Positions 24,897 through 34,144 are shown, numbered from the stretch's first letter. The stretch: DNA of 64,000 nucleotides from Pseudomonas brenneri (GCF_007858285.1 NZ_VFIL01000009.1:124001-188000), one strand, 5' to 3'. Made by a program: numbers and translations. The notes: a model not told the origin generated them from the letters alone.

Positions 24897-25874
24897 TCAG
24901 TTAGTGATGAACTTGGCGCTGACGTAAGGGGCGTAGTCCGGCAGCACGGCCTCGACCTTGCCTTGTTCCTTGAGGAACGCGGCGGTGTCGGTCACCGCCT
25001 TGGTGGTCGGGGCGCCAAGCAGCGTCACCTGGTCGGCGGCCAGCGGGTAGACGTTGCCTTGCAGCAGCAGCGGAATGTCGCTGGCCTTGGCGCCGGAGAG
25101 CTTCACCAGTTTCTCGACGTTGCCCTTGTCGGCCAGCCAGGCTTGTGGGTCTTTGCGGTATTGGGCGTAGGCATCGAGGGTGACTTTGGCGAAGGCGCTG
25201 ACGATTTCCGGGTGTTTCTCGGCGAAGTCCTTACGCACGATCCAGGCATCGAAGGTCGGTGCGCCGAACTTGGCCAGCTCGCCGGAGGTGATCAGCACCT
25301 TGCCGTTTTCCTTGGCCACGCCCAGGGCCGGGTCCCAGACGTAGGTGGCGTCGATATCGCCACGCTTCCACGCCGCGATGATGGCCGGCGGGGCGAGGTT
25401 GAGCACGGTGACTTTTGACGGATCGATGTTCCAGTGTTTCAGCGCGGCCAACAGGCTGTAGTGGCCGGTGGATACGAACGGCACGGCGATTTTCTTGCCG
25501 ATCAGGTCCTGCGGGCTGTTGATCCCGGAACCGTTGCGCGCCACCAGGGCTTCGGCGCCACCGATCTGGGTCGCCACGAGGAAGGTCTGCACTGGGACTT
25601 TGCGGGTGATGGCTGCGGTCAGCGGGCTGGAACCGAGATAGCCGATCTGCACGTCGCCGGAAGCGATGGCGGCGATGATATCGGCGCCATTGTCGAATTT
25701 GCGCCAGTCGATCTTGGCGTTGGTGGCTTTTTCATAAGCGCCGTCGGCCTGGGCGACTTTGGCCGGGTCAACGGTGGTCTGGTAGGCGATGGTCACGTCG
25801 GCCGCATGGGCAAACAGACTGGCGCCGGCCAGGGACAGGGCCGCCAGGAGGCGAAAGGGGGCAGGCAGTTTCAT
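24897..25874 (-). CDS. tauA: Taurine-binding periplasmic protein
   Basis: A 325-residue sulfonate/taurine-type binding protein with a signal peptide (MKLPAPFRLLAALSLAGASLFAHA) cleaved before ADVTIAYQT. The start is ATG 25874, supported by a GAGGAG site; five extra open codons upstream are not used. First gene of tauABCD. The A+T-rich sequence at 25920-25965 upstream should carry the sulfur-starvation promoter. Confidence 0.93.
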   Translation of the reverse strand: MKLPAPFRLLAALSLAGASLFAHAADVTIAYQTTVDPAKVAQADGAYEKATNAKIDWRKFDNGADIIAAIASGDVQIGYLGSSPLTAAITRKVPVQTFLVATQIGGAEALVARNGSGINSPQDLIGKKIAVPFVSTGHYSLLAALKHWNIDPSKVTVLNLAPPAIIAAWKRGDIDATYVWDPALGVAKENGKVLITSGELAKFGAPTFDAWIVRKDFAEKHPEIVSAFAKVTLDAYAQYRKDPQAWLADKGNVEKLVKLSGAKASDIPLLLQGNVYPLAADQVTLLGAPTTKAVTDTAAFLKEQGKVEAVLPDYAPYVSAKFITN

Positions 25875-25919
25875 GGGAAAGCTCCTCATCAGGCGGCCGA
25901 GGGTCGGCGAGTGAGGAGA

Positions 25920-25965
25920 CTAAATGATCTAAGAATCCGAAAATAAATAACATTTTCGAATTAGC
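25920..25965 (-). promoter_or_regulatory. A+T-rich tau promoter region
   Basis: On the minus strand it reads TAATTCGAAAATGTTATTTA and onward. This aligns by eye with ATTCCTAAAAGTTAGTTTAT upstream of the sfnB operon (shared ATTCnnAAAnGTTA). A CysB site is plausible. Confidence 0.4.
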
Positions 25966-25968
25966 TTA

Positions 25969-26068
25969 TGTAGGAGCGAGCTTGCTCGCGAAAAACGTTA
26001 ACGATGACACGTTCGGCTTGGATAAACGCGGCGTGCTTGAGTTTTTCGCGAGCAAGCTCGCTCCTACA
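25969..26068. repeat. REPIN (REP doublet, 100-bp class)
   Basis: Exactly 100 bases, forward orientation, inner motif CGTTAACGATGACACG after the left arm. It lies between the tauA promoter and the gshA 3' end. Confidence 0.93.
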
Positions 26069-26077
26069 AAGGGAGTG

Positions 26078-27661
26078 TCAGTTACTGATCGCCAGGATGC
26101 TGGCCTGGTACGAACCGACAAACACATCGAAATCGCCCACTTCGTTCTGCTCCAACTCGGCTTGTTGTGCCAGGGAACTGCGCGCCAGCTCTTCAAAGCG
26201 TGCTTGTTCGTCCGCCGGCAACGGCTCGTTACGGAAGTGCTCGGCATGCACCTGGCTCTGGCGCAGGGAGAACTGGGCAAAGCTCTCCTTGTGCTCGCGC
26301 ATGGTCGCCAGCACCTGAGCCGAGGGGGTCAGGGACGGGTCCTGGATCTTCGCCAGCTGGGTATCCAGCGCCTGGCTGTGCTCATTGATGCCATGGCTCT
26401 GGTCCAGCAGCGCGGCCAGCGGGGCGATTTTCTCCAGCAGTTCGGCAGCCCATTCCTTCATCTCCACGGCTTGGCCGCGACGCTGCAATTGCAGGCCCGG
26501 GCGCCGGCCTTCCTTGACCACACTGAGGAAGTTCGATGTGGCGTTGCCGCACTCGCTGTTTTCGAACAACGGGCTGTCATTCAGTGCGCAATACAACAGG
26601 AATGCATCGAGGAAGCGCGATTCCGGCAAATCGATGCCCATCGGCAGGAACGGGTTGATGTCCAGGCAGCGCACTTCGATGTACTGGATGCCACGGGCCA
26701 TCAGCGCCTGGATCGGCCGCTCGCCGGTGTAGGTCACGCGCTTGGGGCGGATGTTGGAGTAGTACTCGTTTTCGATCTGCAGGATGTTGGTGTTGAGCTG
26801 TACCCATTCACCGTCCTTGTGGGTGCCGACTTCGACGTAAGGTGCGTAGGGCGTTGCCACCGCTTCGCGCAGGCTGTCGGTGTAGCTGGCCAGATCGTTG
26901 TAGCAAGGGGTCAGGCCGGCCTGGGCGTTGCTCTGGTAACCCAGGTCGCTCATGCGCAGGCTGGTGGCATACGGCAGGTACAGGGTGTCGGCATCGAACT
27001 GTTCAAGCTGATGGGAACGCCCGCGCAAAAAGCCCGCATCCAGGGCCGGCGAGGCACCGAACAGGTACATCAGCAGCCAGCTGTAGCGACGGAAATTACG
27101 GATCAGCGCGATATAAGCCGTGGACTGGTAGTCACGGTCGGTGCCCACGAAACCTTCGGTTTCCTTGAGCAACGGCCACAGTTCTTCTGGCAGGGAAAAG
27201 TTGTAGTGGATCCCTGCGATGCACTGCATGGTCTTGCCGTAACGCAGGGCCAGGCCCTTGCGATACACGTACTTGAGCTGTCCGATGTTGGAGGTGCCGT
27301 AGTAGGCAATCGGAATATCTTCCTCGGCCGGCAACGGGCACGGCATCGATGGACTCCACAGGTACTCGTTGCCGAGCTTGCTGTAGGCAAAACGGTGAAT
27401 TCGATCGAGGCTGCGCAGGGTGTCTGCCGGGTTGGGCAGCGCCGGGGTGATGAACTCCAGCAGCGACTCGGAATAGTCGGTGGTGATCGATTCATGGGTC
27501 AATGCTGCGCCCAGGGTCTCTGGATGCGGCGTTTGAGCCAGGCGACCTTCGCCGGTGACACGCAGGCATTCACGCTCGATGCCGTGCAGGCAGTGCTCAA
27601 GCAAAGAGAGGTGTTCGCGCTTGCCGAGCAGAGCCAGGCGGCGGTTGAGAAGTTCGCTCAA
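26078..27661 (-). CDS. gshA: Glutamate-cysteine ligase
   Basis: A 527-residue class I (proteobacterial) gamma-glutamylcysteine synthetase, the first step of glutathione synthesis. The family phrase HGIERECLRVTGEGRLAQTPHP marks the N-terminal ATP/glutamate site, and TPCYNDLASYTDSLREAV and YIEVRCLDINPF lie in the core. The start is probably TTG 27661 (MSELLNRRLALLG), because an AAGGA site lies eight bases before it; GTG 27676 upstream is the alternative and would put that site inside the coding region. A small palindrome (CCCCA-ATA-TGGGG) lies 26 bases upstream at 27687-27699. Confidence 0.92.
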   Translation of the reverse strand: MSELLNRRLALLGKREHLSLLEHCLHGIERECLRVTGEGRLAQTPHPETLGAALTHESITTDYSESLLEFITPALPNPADTLRSLDRIHRFAYSKLGNEYLWSPSMPCPLPAEEDIPIAYYGTSNIGQLKYVYRKGLALRYGKTMQCIAGIHYNFSLPEELWPLLKETEGFVGTDRDYQSTAYIALIRNFRRYSWLLMYLFGASPALDAGFLRGRSHQLEQFDADTLYLPYATSLRMSDLGYQSNAQAGLTPCYNDLASYTDSLREAVATPYAPYVEVGTHKDGEWVQLNTNILQIENEYYSNIRPKRVTYTGERPIQALMARGIQYIEVRCLDINPFLPMGIDLPESRFLDAFLLYCALNDSPLFENSECGNATSNFLSVVKEGRRPGLQLQRRGQAVEMKEWAAELLEKIAPLAALLDQSHGINEHSQALDTQLAKIQDPSLTPSAQVLATMREHKESFAQFSLRQSQVHAEHFRNEPLPADEQARFEELARSSLAQQAELEQNEVGDFDVFVGSYQASILAISN

Positions 27662-27876
27662 GTTGGATTCCTTCACGCGTCAGTCGCCCCAATATGGGGG
27701 TGGGCAAGACGGTCTACAAGGGTGAAGTTAAAACTGGCGTTATCGCCTGGTTTTTGAGCCGGAATAACCTGCTCTGAAAGTGCCGACTTCATTCCCTGAA
27801 TGTGGCTATCGCGCAGGAAGAAAATTCCGACGCCGCTTTTGCAGCGCCGAAATTAACCCAAATTGATGACAGGGAG

Positions 27877-28260
27877 CTATAGGACAGCGAAGGTGCCTTG
27901 TGCTTTTGCGACGAGTCTTTCGTCCTGATACACATCGGCCTCGACCACCAGCGTGCGTCGGCCAGGGTGAATAACCCGGGCCGTGCACACCACATCTCCG
28001 TCGGAAACGGCGCGGATGTAGTTGATTTTGCACTCGATGGTCGCGCTCTGCTGGTCAAACCCATGGGCGCTGGAACAGGCCAGCCCCATGGCAATGTCTA
28101 CCAGGCTGAAAATCGCCCCGCCATGGAGCTTGCCTGCGCGGTTGCGCAATTGCGGCTCCAGGGTCAGGGCAACCTCGGCAACGCCTTGGTCCAGGCGTTG
28201 CAGGCGGCAGCCGAGCAGTTCGCTGAAGGCGCTGTGGGTCAGGCCGGCCGGCAGCTCCAT
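27877..28260 (-). CDS. PaaI-family hotdog thioesterase
   Basis: A 127-residue hotdog-fold acyl-CoA thioesterase. The motif KLHGGAIFSLVDIAMGLACSS carries the helix and the HGG turn typical of PaaI/YdiI relatives. The ATG at 28260 overlaps the last base of the tex stop (TGATG), so the two genes are translationally coupled. The same pair occurs in other pseudomonads, as I recall. Substrate unknown; aromatic or medium-chain acyl-CoA is usual for the family. Confidence 0.83.
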   Translation of the reverse strand: MELPAGLTHSAFSELLGCRLQRLDQGVAEVALTLEPQLRNRAGKLHGGAIFSLVDIAMGLACSSAHGFDQQSATIECKINYIRAVSDGDVVCTARVIHPGRRTLVVEADVYQDERLVAKAQGTFAVL

Positions 28261-30596
28261 CAACGTTTCTTCAGTTGCTTGGCGTTGGCGAACAGCGAAG
28301 CCATGGCGTTGTTGGCCGGGGCTGCGGTGGGTGTTTCCTTGCGTGGTGCACTGTTTTCCGAGCGGTTTTGCGACTGGCGCGGCGCGGAACCTGGACGTGC
28401 GCCACGGGCACCGTCGATTTTCTCGCCAGGGGTATCGCTCATGCGCATCGACAGGCCCACGCGTTTGCGCGGGATATCGACCTCCATGACCTTGACCTTG
28501 ACCACATCACCGGCCTTCACCGCTTCACGAGGATCCTTGATGAACTTCTCCGAAAGCGCGGAGATGTGTACCAAACCGTCCTGATGCACGCCGATATCCA
28601 CAAAAGCGCCAAAGTTGGTCACGTTGGTCACCACGCCTTCGAGGATCATCCCCAGTTGCAGGTCCTTGAGGTCTTCGACGCCTTCCTGGAACTCGGCGGT
28701 CTTGAACTCGGGGCGCGGGTCGCGGCCAGGTTTTTCCAGCTCTTGCAGGATGTCGGTGATGGTCGGCACGCCGAAGGTTTCGTCGGTGTACTTCTTCGGG
28801 TCCAGGCGCTTGAGGAACGCGGCATCGCCGATCAGCGAGCGAATGTCGCGGTCGGTTTCAGCAGCGATGCGTTGTACCAGCGGATAGGCTTCCGGGTGGA
28901 CCGCCGACGAGTCGAGCGGGTTGTCGCCGTTCATCACGCGCAGGAAGCCGGCGGCCTGTTCGAAGGTTTTTTCGCCCAGGCGTGCGACCTTTTTCAGGGC
29001 TGCGCGGGTTTTGAACGCACCGTTTTCATCGCGATGGGTGACGATGTTCTGTGCCAGGGTGGCATTGAGGCCGGAAATCCGTGCGAGTAAGGCGACCGAG
29101 GCGGTGTTCACATCGACGCCGACCTTGTTCACACAGTCTTCCACCACCGCATCCAGGCCGCGCGCCAGTTTCAACTGCGATACGTCGTGCTGGTACTGGC
29201 CGACACCGATGGATTTCGGGTCGATCTTCACCAGCTCGGCCAGTGGATCCTGCAGGCGGCGCGCGATGGATACGGCCCCACGGATCGATACATCGAGGTC
29301 CGGGAATTCCTTGGAGGCCAGTTCCGACGCCGAGTACACCGAAGCACCCGCCTCGGAGACCATGACCTTGGTCATTTTCATGCCTGGGTATTTTTTGATC
29401 AGTTCCAGGGCCAGCTTGTCGGTTTCGCGGCTGGCGGTGCCGTTGCCGATGGCGATCAGGTCCACCGCGTGCTTGGCGCACAGGGCAGCCAGGATGGCCA
29501 GGGTCTGGTCCCACTTGTTGTGCGGCACGTGCGGGTACACGGTGGCGTGGTCCAGCAGCTTGCCGGTGGCATCGACCACGGCGACCTTGCAGCCGGTGCG
29601 CAGGCCCGGGTCCAGGCCCAAGGTTGCACGCGGGCCGGCCGGGGCGGCCAGCAGCAGGTCGTGCAGGTTGTGGGCGAACACGTTGATCGCTTCGGTTTCG
29701 GCGCCGTCGCGCAGCTCGCCCAGCAGGTCGGTTTCCAGATGGGTGTAGAGCTTGACCTTCCAGGTCCAGCGCACGACTTCACCGAGCCACTTGTCCGCAG
29801 GACGATTCTGATTCTGGATGCCGAATTGTTGACCGATCATGCCTTCGCACGGGTGCATGGTGCCTGGCAGTTCGTCGCCGACTTTCAGCGCGGAGCTGAG
29901 AATGCCTTCGTTGCGCCCGCGGAAAATGGCCAGGGCGCGGTGGGACGGCATGCTTTTGAGCGGTTCATCGTGTTCGAAGTAATCGCGGAACTTGGCACCT
30001 TCTTCCTCTTTGCCGGCGATGACGCGGGCGCTGAGGGTGGCTTCCTGTTTCAGGTAGTTACGCAGTTTTTCCAGCAGGTTGGCGTCTTCGGCGAAGCGCT
30101 CCATGAGGATGTACTTGGCGCCTTCGAGGGCAGCTTTGACGTCGGCGACGCCTTTTTCGGCATCGACAAAGCGCGCGGCTTCGGTTTCCGGGGCGAGGGA
30201 CGGGTCGTTGAACAGGCCGTCGGCCAACTCGCCGAGGCCGGCTTCCAGGGCAATCTGGCCCTTGGTGCGGCGCTTCTGCTTGTACGGCAGGTACAAGTCT
30301 TCGAGGCGGGTCTTGGTGTCGGCGAGCTTGATATCGCGTTCAAGTTGCGGGGTCAGCTTGCCCTGCTCCTGGATGCTGGCGAGGATGCTGATACGCCGTT
30401 CGTCGAGTTCTCGCAGGTAGCGCAGGCGCTCTTCCAGATGCCGCAGCTGGATGTCATCGAGGCTGCCGGTCACTTCTTTACGGTAACGGGCGATGAAGGG
30501 CACCGTGGAGCCCTCATCCAGTAGAGCGACGGCCGCTTCGACCTGTTGTGGGCGTACACCGAGTTCCTCGGCGATGCGGCTGTTGATGCTGTCCAT
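28260..30596 (-). CDS. tex: Tex-family RNA-binding transcription accessory protein
   Basis: About 778 residues from ATG 30596 (MDSINSRIAEELGV), the usual start; the frame stays open upstream to 30842 without support. Tex has an N-terminal helical region, a YqgF/RNase H-like domain (GLDPGLRTGCKVAVVDATGKLL, residues about 330-450), helix-hairpin-helix motifs (about 490-560) and a C-terminal S1 domain (GMILEGVVTNVTNFGAFVDIGVHQDGLVHIS, about 645-715). It binds nucleic acid and affects transcription and toxin expression in several species. The tail is Arg/Pro/Asn-rich. Divergent from ompR. Confidence 0.94.
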   Translation of the reverse strand: MDSINSRIAEELGVRPQQVEAAVALLDEGSTVPFIARYRKEVTGSLDDIQLRHLEERLRYLRELDERRISILASIQEQGKLTPQLERDIKLADTKTRLEDLYLPYKQKRRTKGQIALEAGLGELADGLFNDPSLAPETEAARFVDAEKGVADVKAALEGAKYILMERFAEDANLLEKLRNYLKQEATLSARVIAGKEEEGAKFRDYFEHDEPLKSMPSHRALAIFRGRNEGILSSALKVGDELPGTMHPCEGMIGQQFGIQNQNRPADKWLGEVVRWTWKVKLYTHLETDLLGELRDGAETEAINVFAHNLHDLLLAAPAGPRATLGLDPGLRTGCKVAVVDATGKLLDHATVYPHVPHNKWDQTLAILAALCAKHAVDLIAIGNGTASRETDKLALELIKKYPGMKMTKVMVSEAGASVYSASELASKEFPDLDVSIRGAVSIARRLQDPLAELVKIDPKSIGVGQYQHDVSQLKLARGLDAVVEDCVNKVGVDVNTASVALLARISGLNATLAQNIVTHRDENGAFKTRAALKKVARLGEKTFEQAAGFLRVMNGDNPLDSSAVHPEAYPLVQRIAAETDRDIRSLIGDAAFLKRLDPKKYTDETFGVPTITDILQELEKPGRDPRPEFKTAEFQEGVEDLKDLQLGMILEGVVTNVTNFGAFVDIGVHQDGLVHISALSEKFIKDPREAVKAGDVVKVKVMEVDIPRKRVGLSMRMSDTPGEKIDGARGARPGSAPRQSQNRSENSAPRKETPTAAPANNAMASLFANAKQLKKR

Positions 30597-30931
30597 AAAA
30601 CCACCTGAAATTCTTGAAAGCAGTTCACAGGCCCGGAAAACAAGGCCTTGCGCGGCTGGTTGAGCGGCCCGACTGGCGCCGCTGCCTGGGTCAAGAGGCA
30701 GCCTATTGACCCTCGAAATCGAAAAAATCACGATAAGCAGATGAAAAAAACACCAGGCCGGCCATGGCATTGCCGGGCACTGAGGCGCGGCATTATAACC
30801 AGCGTTCCCTTCTTGGGGGGATTGCGCCAAGGGCGCGTGCACTGGTGGTTGGAGAAAAATCTGCTAACAATGCGTACCGTGCGTATAACGGCAGCTAAGC
30901 CATAATGCGCGCCAGATAAGAGGAGCATCCA
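30597..30931. other. Gene-free stretch between tex and ompR
   Basis: These 335 bases separate the divergent tex and ompR genes and must hold both promoters. Interleaved inverted repeats occupy 30681-30712. A CATAAT at 30900-30905 is a possible -10 for ompR, whose AGGAG site lies at 30921-30926. No small gene is seen. Confidence 0.6.
30681..30712. promoter_or_regulatory. Interleaved inverted repeats in the tex leader
   Basis: Four seven-base blocks occur in the order GCTGCCT, GGGTCAA, AGGCAGC, TTGACCC. Blocks 1 and 3 pair, and blocks 2 and 4 pair, so two hairpins exist that cannot form fully at the same time. They lie 85-116 bases upstream of the tex ATG. They could be a switchable RNA leader or two overlapping protein sites. 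Confidence 0.55.
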
Positions 30932-31672
30932 ATGAGCAGCACTGCACAAACTGCTGAAGGCGAAAAAATTCTCATCGTTGATGACGATCCGGGGCTGAGC
31001 AGCCTGCTGGAGCGGTTCTTCACCTCCAAGGGCTACCGTGCCCGCGCGGTGCCGAACACCGAGCAGATGGATCGCCTGCTGGGGCGCGAGGTGTTCAACC
31101 TGGTCGTGCTCGACCTGATGTTGCCGGGCGAAGACGGCCTGACCGCCTGCAAGCGCCTGCGTAGCACCAACAACCAGATCCCGATCATCATGCTGACCGC
31201 CAAGGGCGATGAGCTGAGCCGTATCAAGGGCCTGGAACTGGGCGCCGACGACTACCTGGCCAAGCCGTTCAACCCCGATGAGCTGATGGCCAGGGTCAAG
31301 GCCGTATTGCGTCGCCAAGCCGCGCCGGTACCCGGAGCCCCTGGCAGCGAAGACGAAAGCGTCACGTTTGGTGACTACGAATTGTCGCTGGCGACCCGTG
31401 AGCTCAAGCGTGGTGAAGAAGTCCACATGCTGACGACCGGTGAATTCGCGGTGCTCAAGGCGCTGGTGATGAACGCTCGCCAACCGTTGACCCGTGACAA
31501 GCTGATGAACCTGGCCCGTGGCCGTGAATGGGACGCCCTGGAGCGCTCCATTGACGTGCAGATCTCCCGTTTGCGCCGGATGATCGAGCCCGATCCGTCC
31601 AAGCCGCGTTATATCCAGACAGTGTGGGGCGTGGGTTATGTGTTTGTGCCGGATGGTACGGCAACCAAGTAA
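30932..31672 (+). CDS. ompR: OmpR/AmgR-type response regulator
   Basis: A 246-residue response regulator: receiver domain at residues about 12-125 with phospho-acceptor Asp61 in VVLDLMLPG and Lys in YLAKPF, then an OmpR/PhoB winged helix (about 145-240). With EnvZ it answers envelope or osmotic stress; in P. aeruginosa the pair at the equivalent locus is AmgRS, linked to membrane stress and aminoglycoside tolerance. An AGGAG site precedes ATG 30932. The kinase gene follows after 116 bases. Confidence 0.93.
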   Translation: MSSTAQTAEGEKILIVDDDPGLSSLLERFFTSKGYRARAVPNTEQMDRLLGREVFNLVVLDLMLPGEDGLTACKRLRSTNNQIPIIMLTAKGDELSRIKGLELGADDYLAKPFNPDELMARVKAVLRRQAAPVPGAPGSEDESVTFGDYELSLATRELKRGEEVHMLTTGEFAVLKALVMNARQPLTRDKLMNLARGREWDALERSIDVQISRLRRMIEPDPSKPRYIQTVWGVGYVFVPDGTATK

Positions 31673-31788
31673 CCGATGATTTGCACAGGCGGGTATTCCG
31701 GAGTTCGATCCCAAGGGGTCGGCCGGATGCCCGGCGTCTGCAATTCTGCGAGCCATGTTCGCTCTTGCCAGGTGTCTAGCTGTCCTCT

Positions 31789-33102
31789 ATGAAAACCCCG
31801 CTGTGGTTCCCGCAAAGCTTCTTCTCCCGCACCCTTTGGCTGGTGCTGATCGTCGTGCTGTTTTCCAAGGCGTTGACCCTCGTTTATCTGTTGATGAACG
31901 AAGACGTGCTGGTGGATCGTCAGTACAGCCACGGTGTTGCGCTGACACTGCGTGCCTATTGGGCTGCCGACCCGGAGAACCGCGAGAAAATCGCCAAGGC
32001 GGCGACCTTGACCCGCGTGGTGGGTGCAGGCGTGCCGGAGGGGGAGCAACATTGGCCATACAGTGAAATCTACCAGCGACAGATGCAGGCCGAACTGGGT
32101 GAAGACACCGAGGTGCGGCTGCGTATGCATGTCTCGCCAGCCCTGTGGGTACGGGCTCCGAGCCTGGGGGATGGATGGCTGAAAGTGCCCTTGTATCCCC
32201 ATCCGCTGCGAGGGCAGAAGATCTGGAACGTACTCGGCTGGTTCCTGGCCATTGGCTTGCTTTCAACCGCCTCGGCCTGGATTTTCGTGCGCCAGCTCAA
32301 CCAGCCGCTCAAGCGCCTGGTGTTCGCGGCCAGGCAACTGGGGCAGGGGCGCAGTGTGCGCCTGCCAATCAGCGACACGCCTAGCGAAATGACCGAGGTC
32401 TACAGCGCGTTCAATCAGATGGCCGAGGATGTCGAACAGGCCGGTCGTGAGCGCGAGCTAATGCTGGCCGGGGTTTCCCACGACCTGCGCACGCCGCTGA
32501 CACGTTTGCGCCTGTCCCTGGAGTTGATGGGCAACCACACCGACCTTACCGATGACATGGTCCGTGATATCGAAGACATGGACGCGATTCTCGACCAGTT
32601 CCTGGCGTTTATCCGTGATGGTCGCGATGAAGTGGTGGAAGAGGTGGACCTGACCGACCTGGTACGCGAGGTCGTGGCGCCCTATAACCAGAACGGCGAG
32701 CAGGTGCATTTGCGCCTGGAACCGATCCAACCCTTTGCGTTGCGTCGGGTCTCGATGAAGCGCCTGCTGAACAATCTGATTGGCAACGCCTTGCATCATG
32801 CGGGCACTGAGGTGGAGGTCGCTGCCTATGTGTCTGGTGATACCAGCGCGCCTTATGTGGTGCTGAGTGTCATGGACCGTGGCGCCGGGATCGATCCGGC
32901 GGAGCTGGAGGGCATTTTCAACCCCTTTACCCGTGGCGACCGTGCTCGTGGCGGTAAAGGCACCGGGCTGGGGCTGGCGATTGTGCGGAGGATTGCTTCG
33001 ATGCATGGCGGCAATGTCGAATTGCGCAACCGTGTCGATGGCGGGCTGGAAGCGCGGGTGCGCTTGCCGTTGGGGTTGATGTTGCCAAGAGATGCGGTCT
33101 AA
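31789..33102 (+). CDS. envZ: EnvZ/AmgS-type sensor histidine kinase
   Basis: A 437-residue inner-membrane kinase. TM1 lies at about residues 12-34, a periplasmic segment to about 145, TM2 at about 145-168, then HAMP, the dimerisation domain with phospho-acceptor His231 in AGVSHDLRTPLTRLRL, and a HATPase_c domain with GKGTGLGLAIV. It phosphorylates the regulator encoded upstream. The ATG at 31789 gives the usual family N-terminus (MKTPLWFPQSFFSRTLW). It is convergent with rimK across a REP doublet. Confidence 0.93.
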   Translation: MKTPLWFPQSFFSRTLWLVLIVVLFSKALTLVYLLMNEDVLVDRQYSHGVALTLRAYWAADPENREKIAKAATLTRVVGAGVPEGEQHWPYSEIYQRQMQAELGEDTEVRLRMHVSPALWVRAPSLGDGWLKVPLYPHPLRGQKIWNVLGWFLAIGLLSTASAWIFVRQLNQPLKRLVFAARQLGQGRSVRLPISDTPSEMTEVYSAFNQMAEDVEQAGRERELMLAGVSHDLRTPLTRLRLSLELMGNHTDLTDDMVRDIEDMDAILDQFLAFIRDGRDEVVEEVDLTDLVREVVAPYNQNGEQVHLRLEPIQPFALRRVSMKRLLNNLIGNALHHAGTEVEVAAYVSGDTSAPYVVLSVMDRGAGIDPAELEGIFNPFTRGDRARGGKGTGLGLAIVRRIASMHGGNVELRNRVDGGLEARVRLPLGLMLPRDAV

Positions 33103-33120
33103 ACCACGACGAATATCAAA

Positions 33121-33209
33121 TGTGGGAGCTGGCTTGCCTGCGAGAGGATGTAACAGTCGACATTGATGTTGAATGTTAGTCAGTCATCGCAGGCAAGCCA
33201 GCTCCCACA
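33121..33209. repeat. REPIN (REP doublet, 89-bp class)
   Basis: Left TGTGGGAGCTGGCTTGCCTG and its inverted copy bound an 89-base unit between the convergent envZ and rimK genes. The REP core differs from the other doublets (GCTGGCTTGCCTGCGA), so it is another subfamily. Confidence 0.9.
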
Positions 33210-33238
33210 AGGGTTCGTGCCGTCTTCCAGGGCGTATT

Positions 33239-34144
33239 TCAGCCCTTGCCTTTGGTCCGGGTCATATTCGGCCCGCTGTTCTTCTCCAGATGCTGAATGA
33301 TGATCCCCGCCACATCCTTGCCGGTGGTGGTTTCAATCCCTTCCAGGCCCGGTGAGGAGTTCACTTCCATCACCAGCGGCCCGTGGTTCGAGCGCAAGAT
33401 ATCCACACCTGCCACACTCAAGCCCATGACCTTGGCTGCTCGCAGGGCGGTCATGCGTTCTTCCGGGGTGATCTTGATCAGGCTGGCGCTGCCGCCTCGG
33501 TGCAGGTTGGAGCGAAATTCCCCCGGCTTGGCCTGGCGTTTCATCGCCGCAATCACCTTGTCCCCCACCACGAAACAACGGATATCAGCGCCACCGGCTT
33601 CCTTGATGTATTCCTGGACCATGATGTTCTGCTTGAGGCCCATGAACGCCTCGATCACCGACTCTGCCGCCGTGGCGGTTTCACACATCACTACGCCAAT
33701 GCCTTGGGTGCCTTCCAGCACTTTGATCACCAAGGGGGCGCCGTTGACCATCTCGATCAGGTCGGGAATGTCATCCGGGGAATGGGCAAAGCCGGTCACT
33801 GGCAAGCCGATACCTCGGCGCGACAGCAGTTGCAGGGAGCGCAGCTTGTCCCGGGAGCGGGCAATGGCCACCGATTCGTTGAGCGGAAACACCCCCATCA
33901 TTTCAAACTGGCGCAGTACCGCGCAGCCGTAGAAGGTCACCGAGGCGCCGATACGCGGGATCACCGCGTCGAAGCCTTCCAGCGGTTTGCCCCGGTAGTG
34001 GATCTGCGGCTTATGACTGGCAATGTTCATATAGGCGCGCAACGTATCGATCACCACCATCTCATGGCCCCGCTCGGTGCCGGCCTCGACCAGACGACGG
34101 GTGGAATACAGACGCGGGTTACGCGACAGCACAGCGATCTTCAT
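33239..34144 (-). CDS. rimK: Ribosomal protein S6 glutamate ligase
   Basis: A 301-residue ATP-grasp ligase that adds glutamate to the C-terminus of ribosomal protein S6; in P. fluorescens this tunes the proteome and rhizosphere colonisation. The start is ATG 34144 (MKIAVLSRNPRLYST). ATP-grasp phrases LVIKVLEGTQGIGVVM and VMEVNSSPGLEGIE are present. Its ATG overlaps the stop of rimB by four bases. The frame's longer upstream extension reads through rimB and is not used. Confidence 0.93.
   Translation of the reverse strand: MKIAVLSRNPRLYSTRRLVEAGTERGHEMVVIDTLRAYMNIASHKPQIHYRGKPLEGFDAVIPRIGASVTFYGCAVLRQFEMMGVFPLNESVAIARSRDKLRSLQLLSRRGIGLPVTGFAHSPDDIPDLIEMVNGAPLVIKVLEGTQGIGVVMCETATAAESVIEAFMGLKQNIMVQEYIKEAGGADIRCFVVGDKVIAAMKRQAKPGEFRSNLHRGGSASLIKITPEERMTALRAAKVMGLSVAGVDILRSNHGPLVMEVNSSPGLEGIETTTGKDVAGIIIQHLEKNSGPNMTRTKGKG

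Noticed and set aside
30681..30712. H-type pseudoknot in the tex leader
   Set aside because: The order of blocks would suit one, but the last two blocks are adjacent with no connecting bases, so seven-base stems could not both form.
28260..30842. Tex with an 81-residue N-terminal extension
   Set aside because: The extension crosses the control region with the interleaved repeats; the usual Tex start is ATG 30596.
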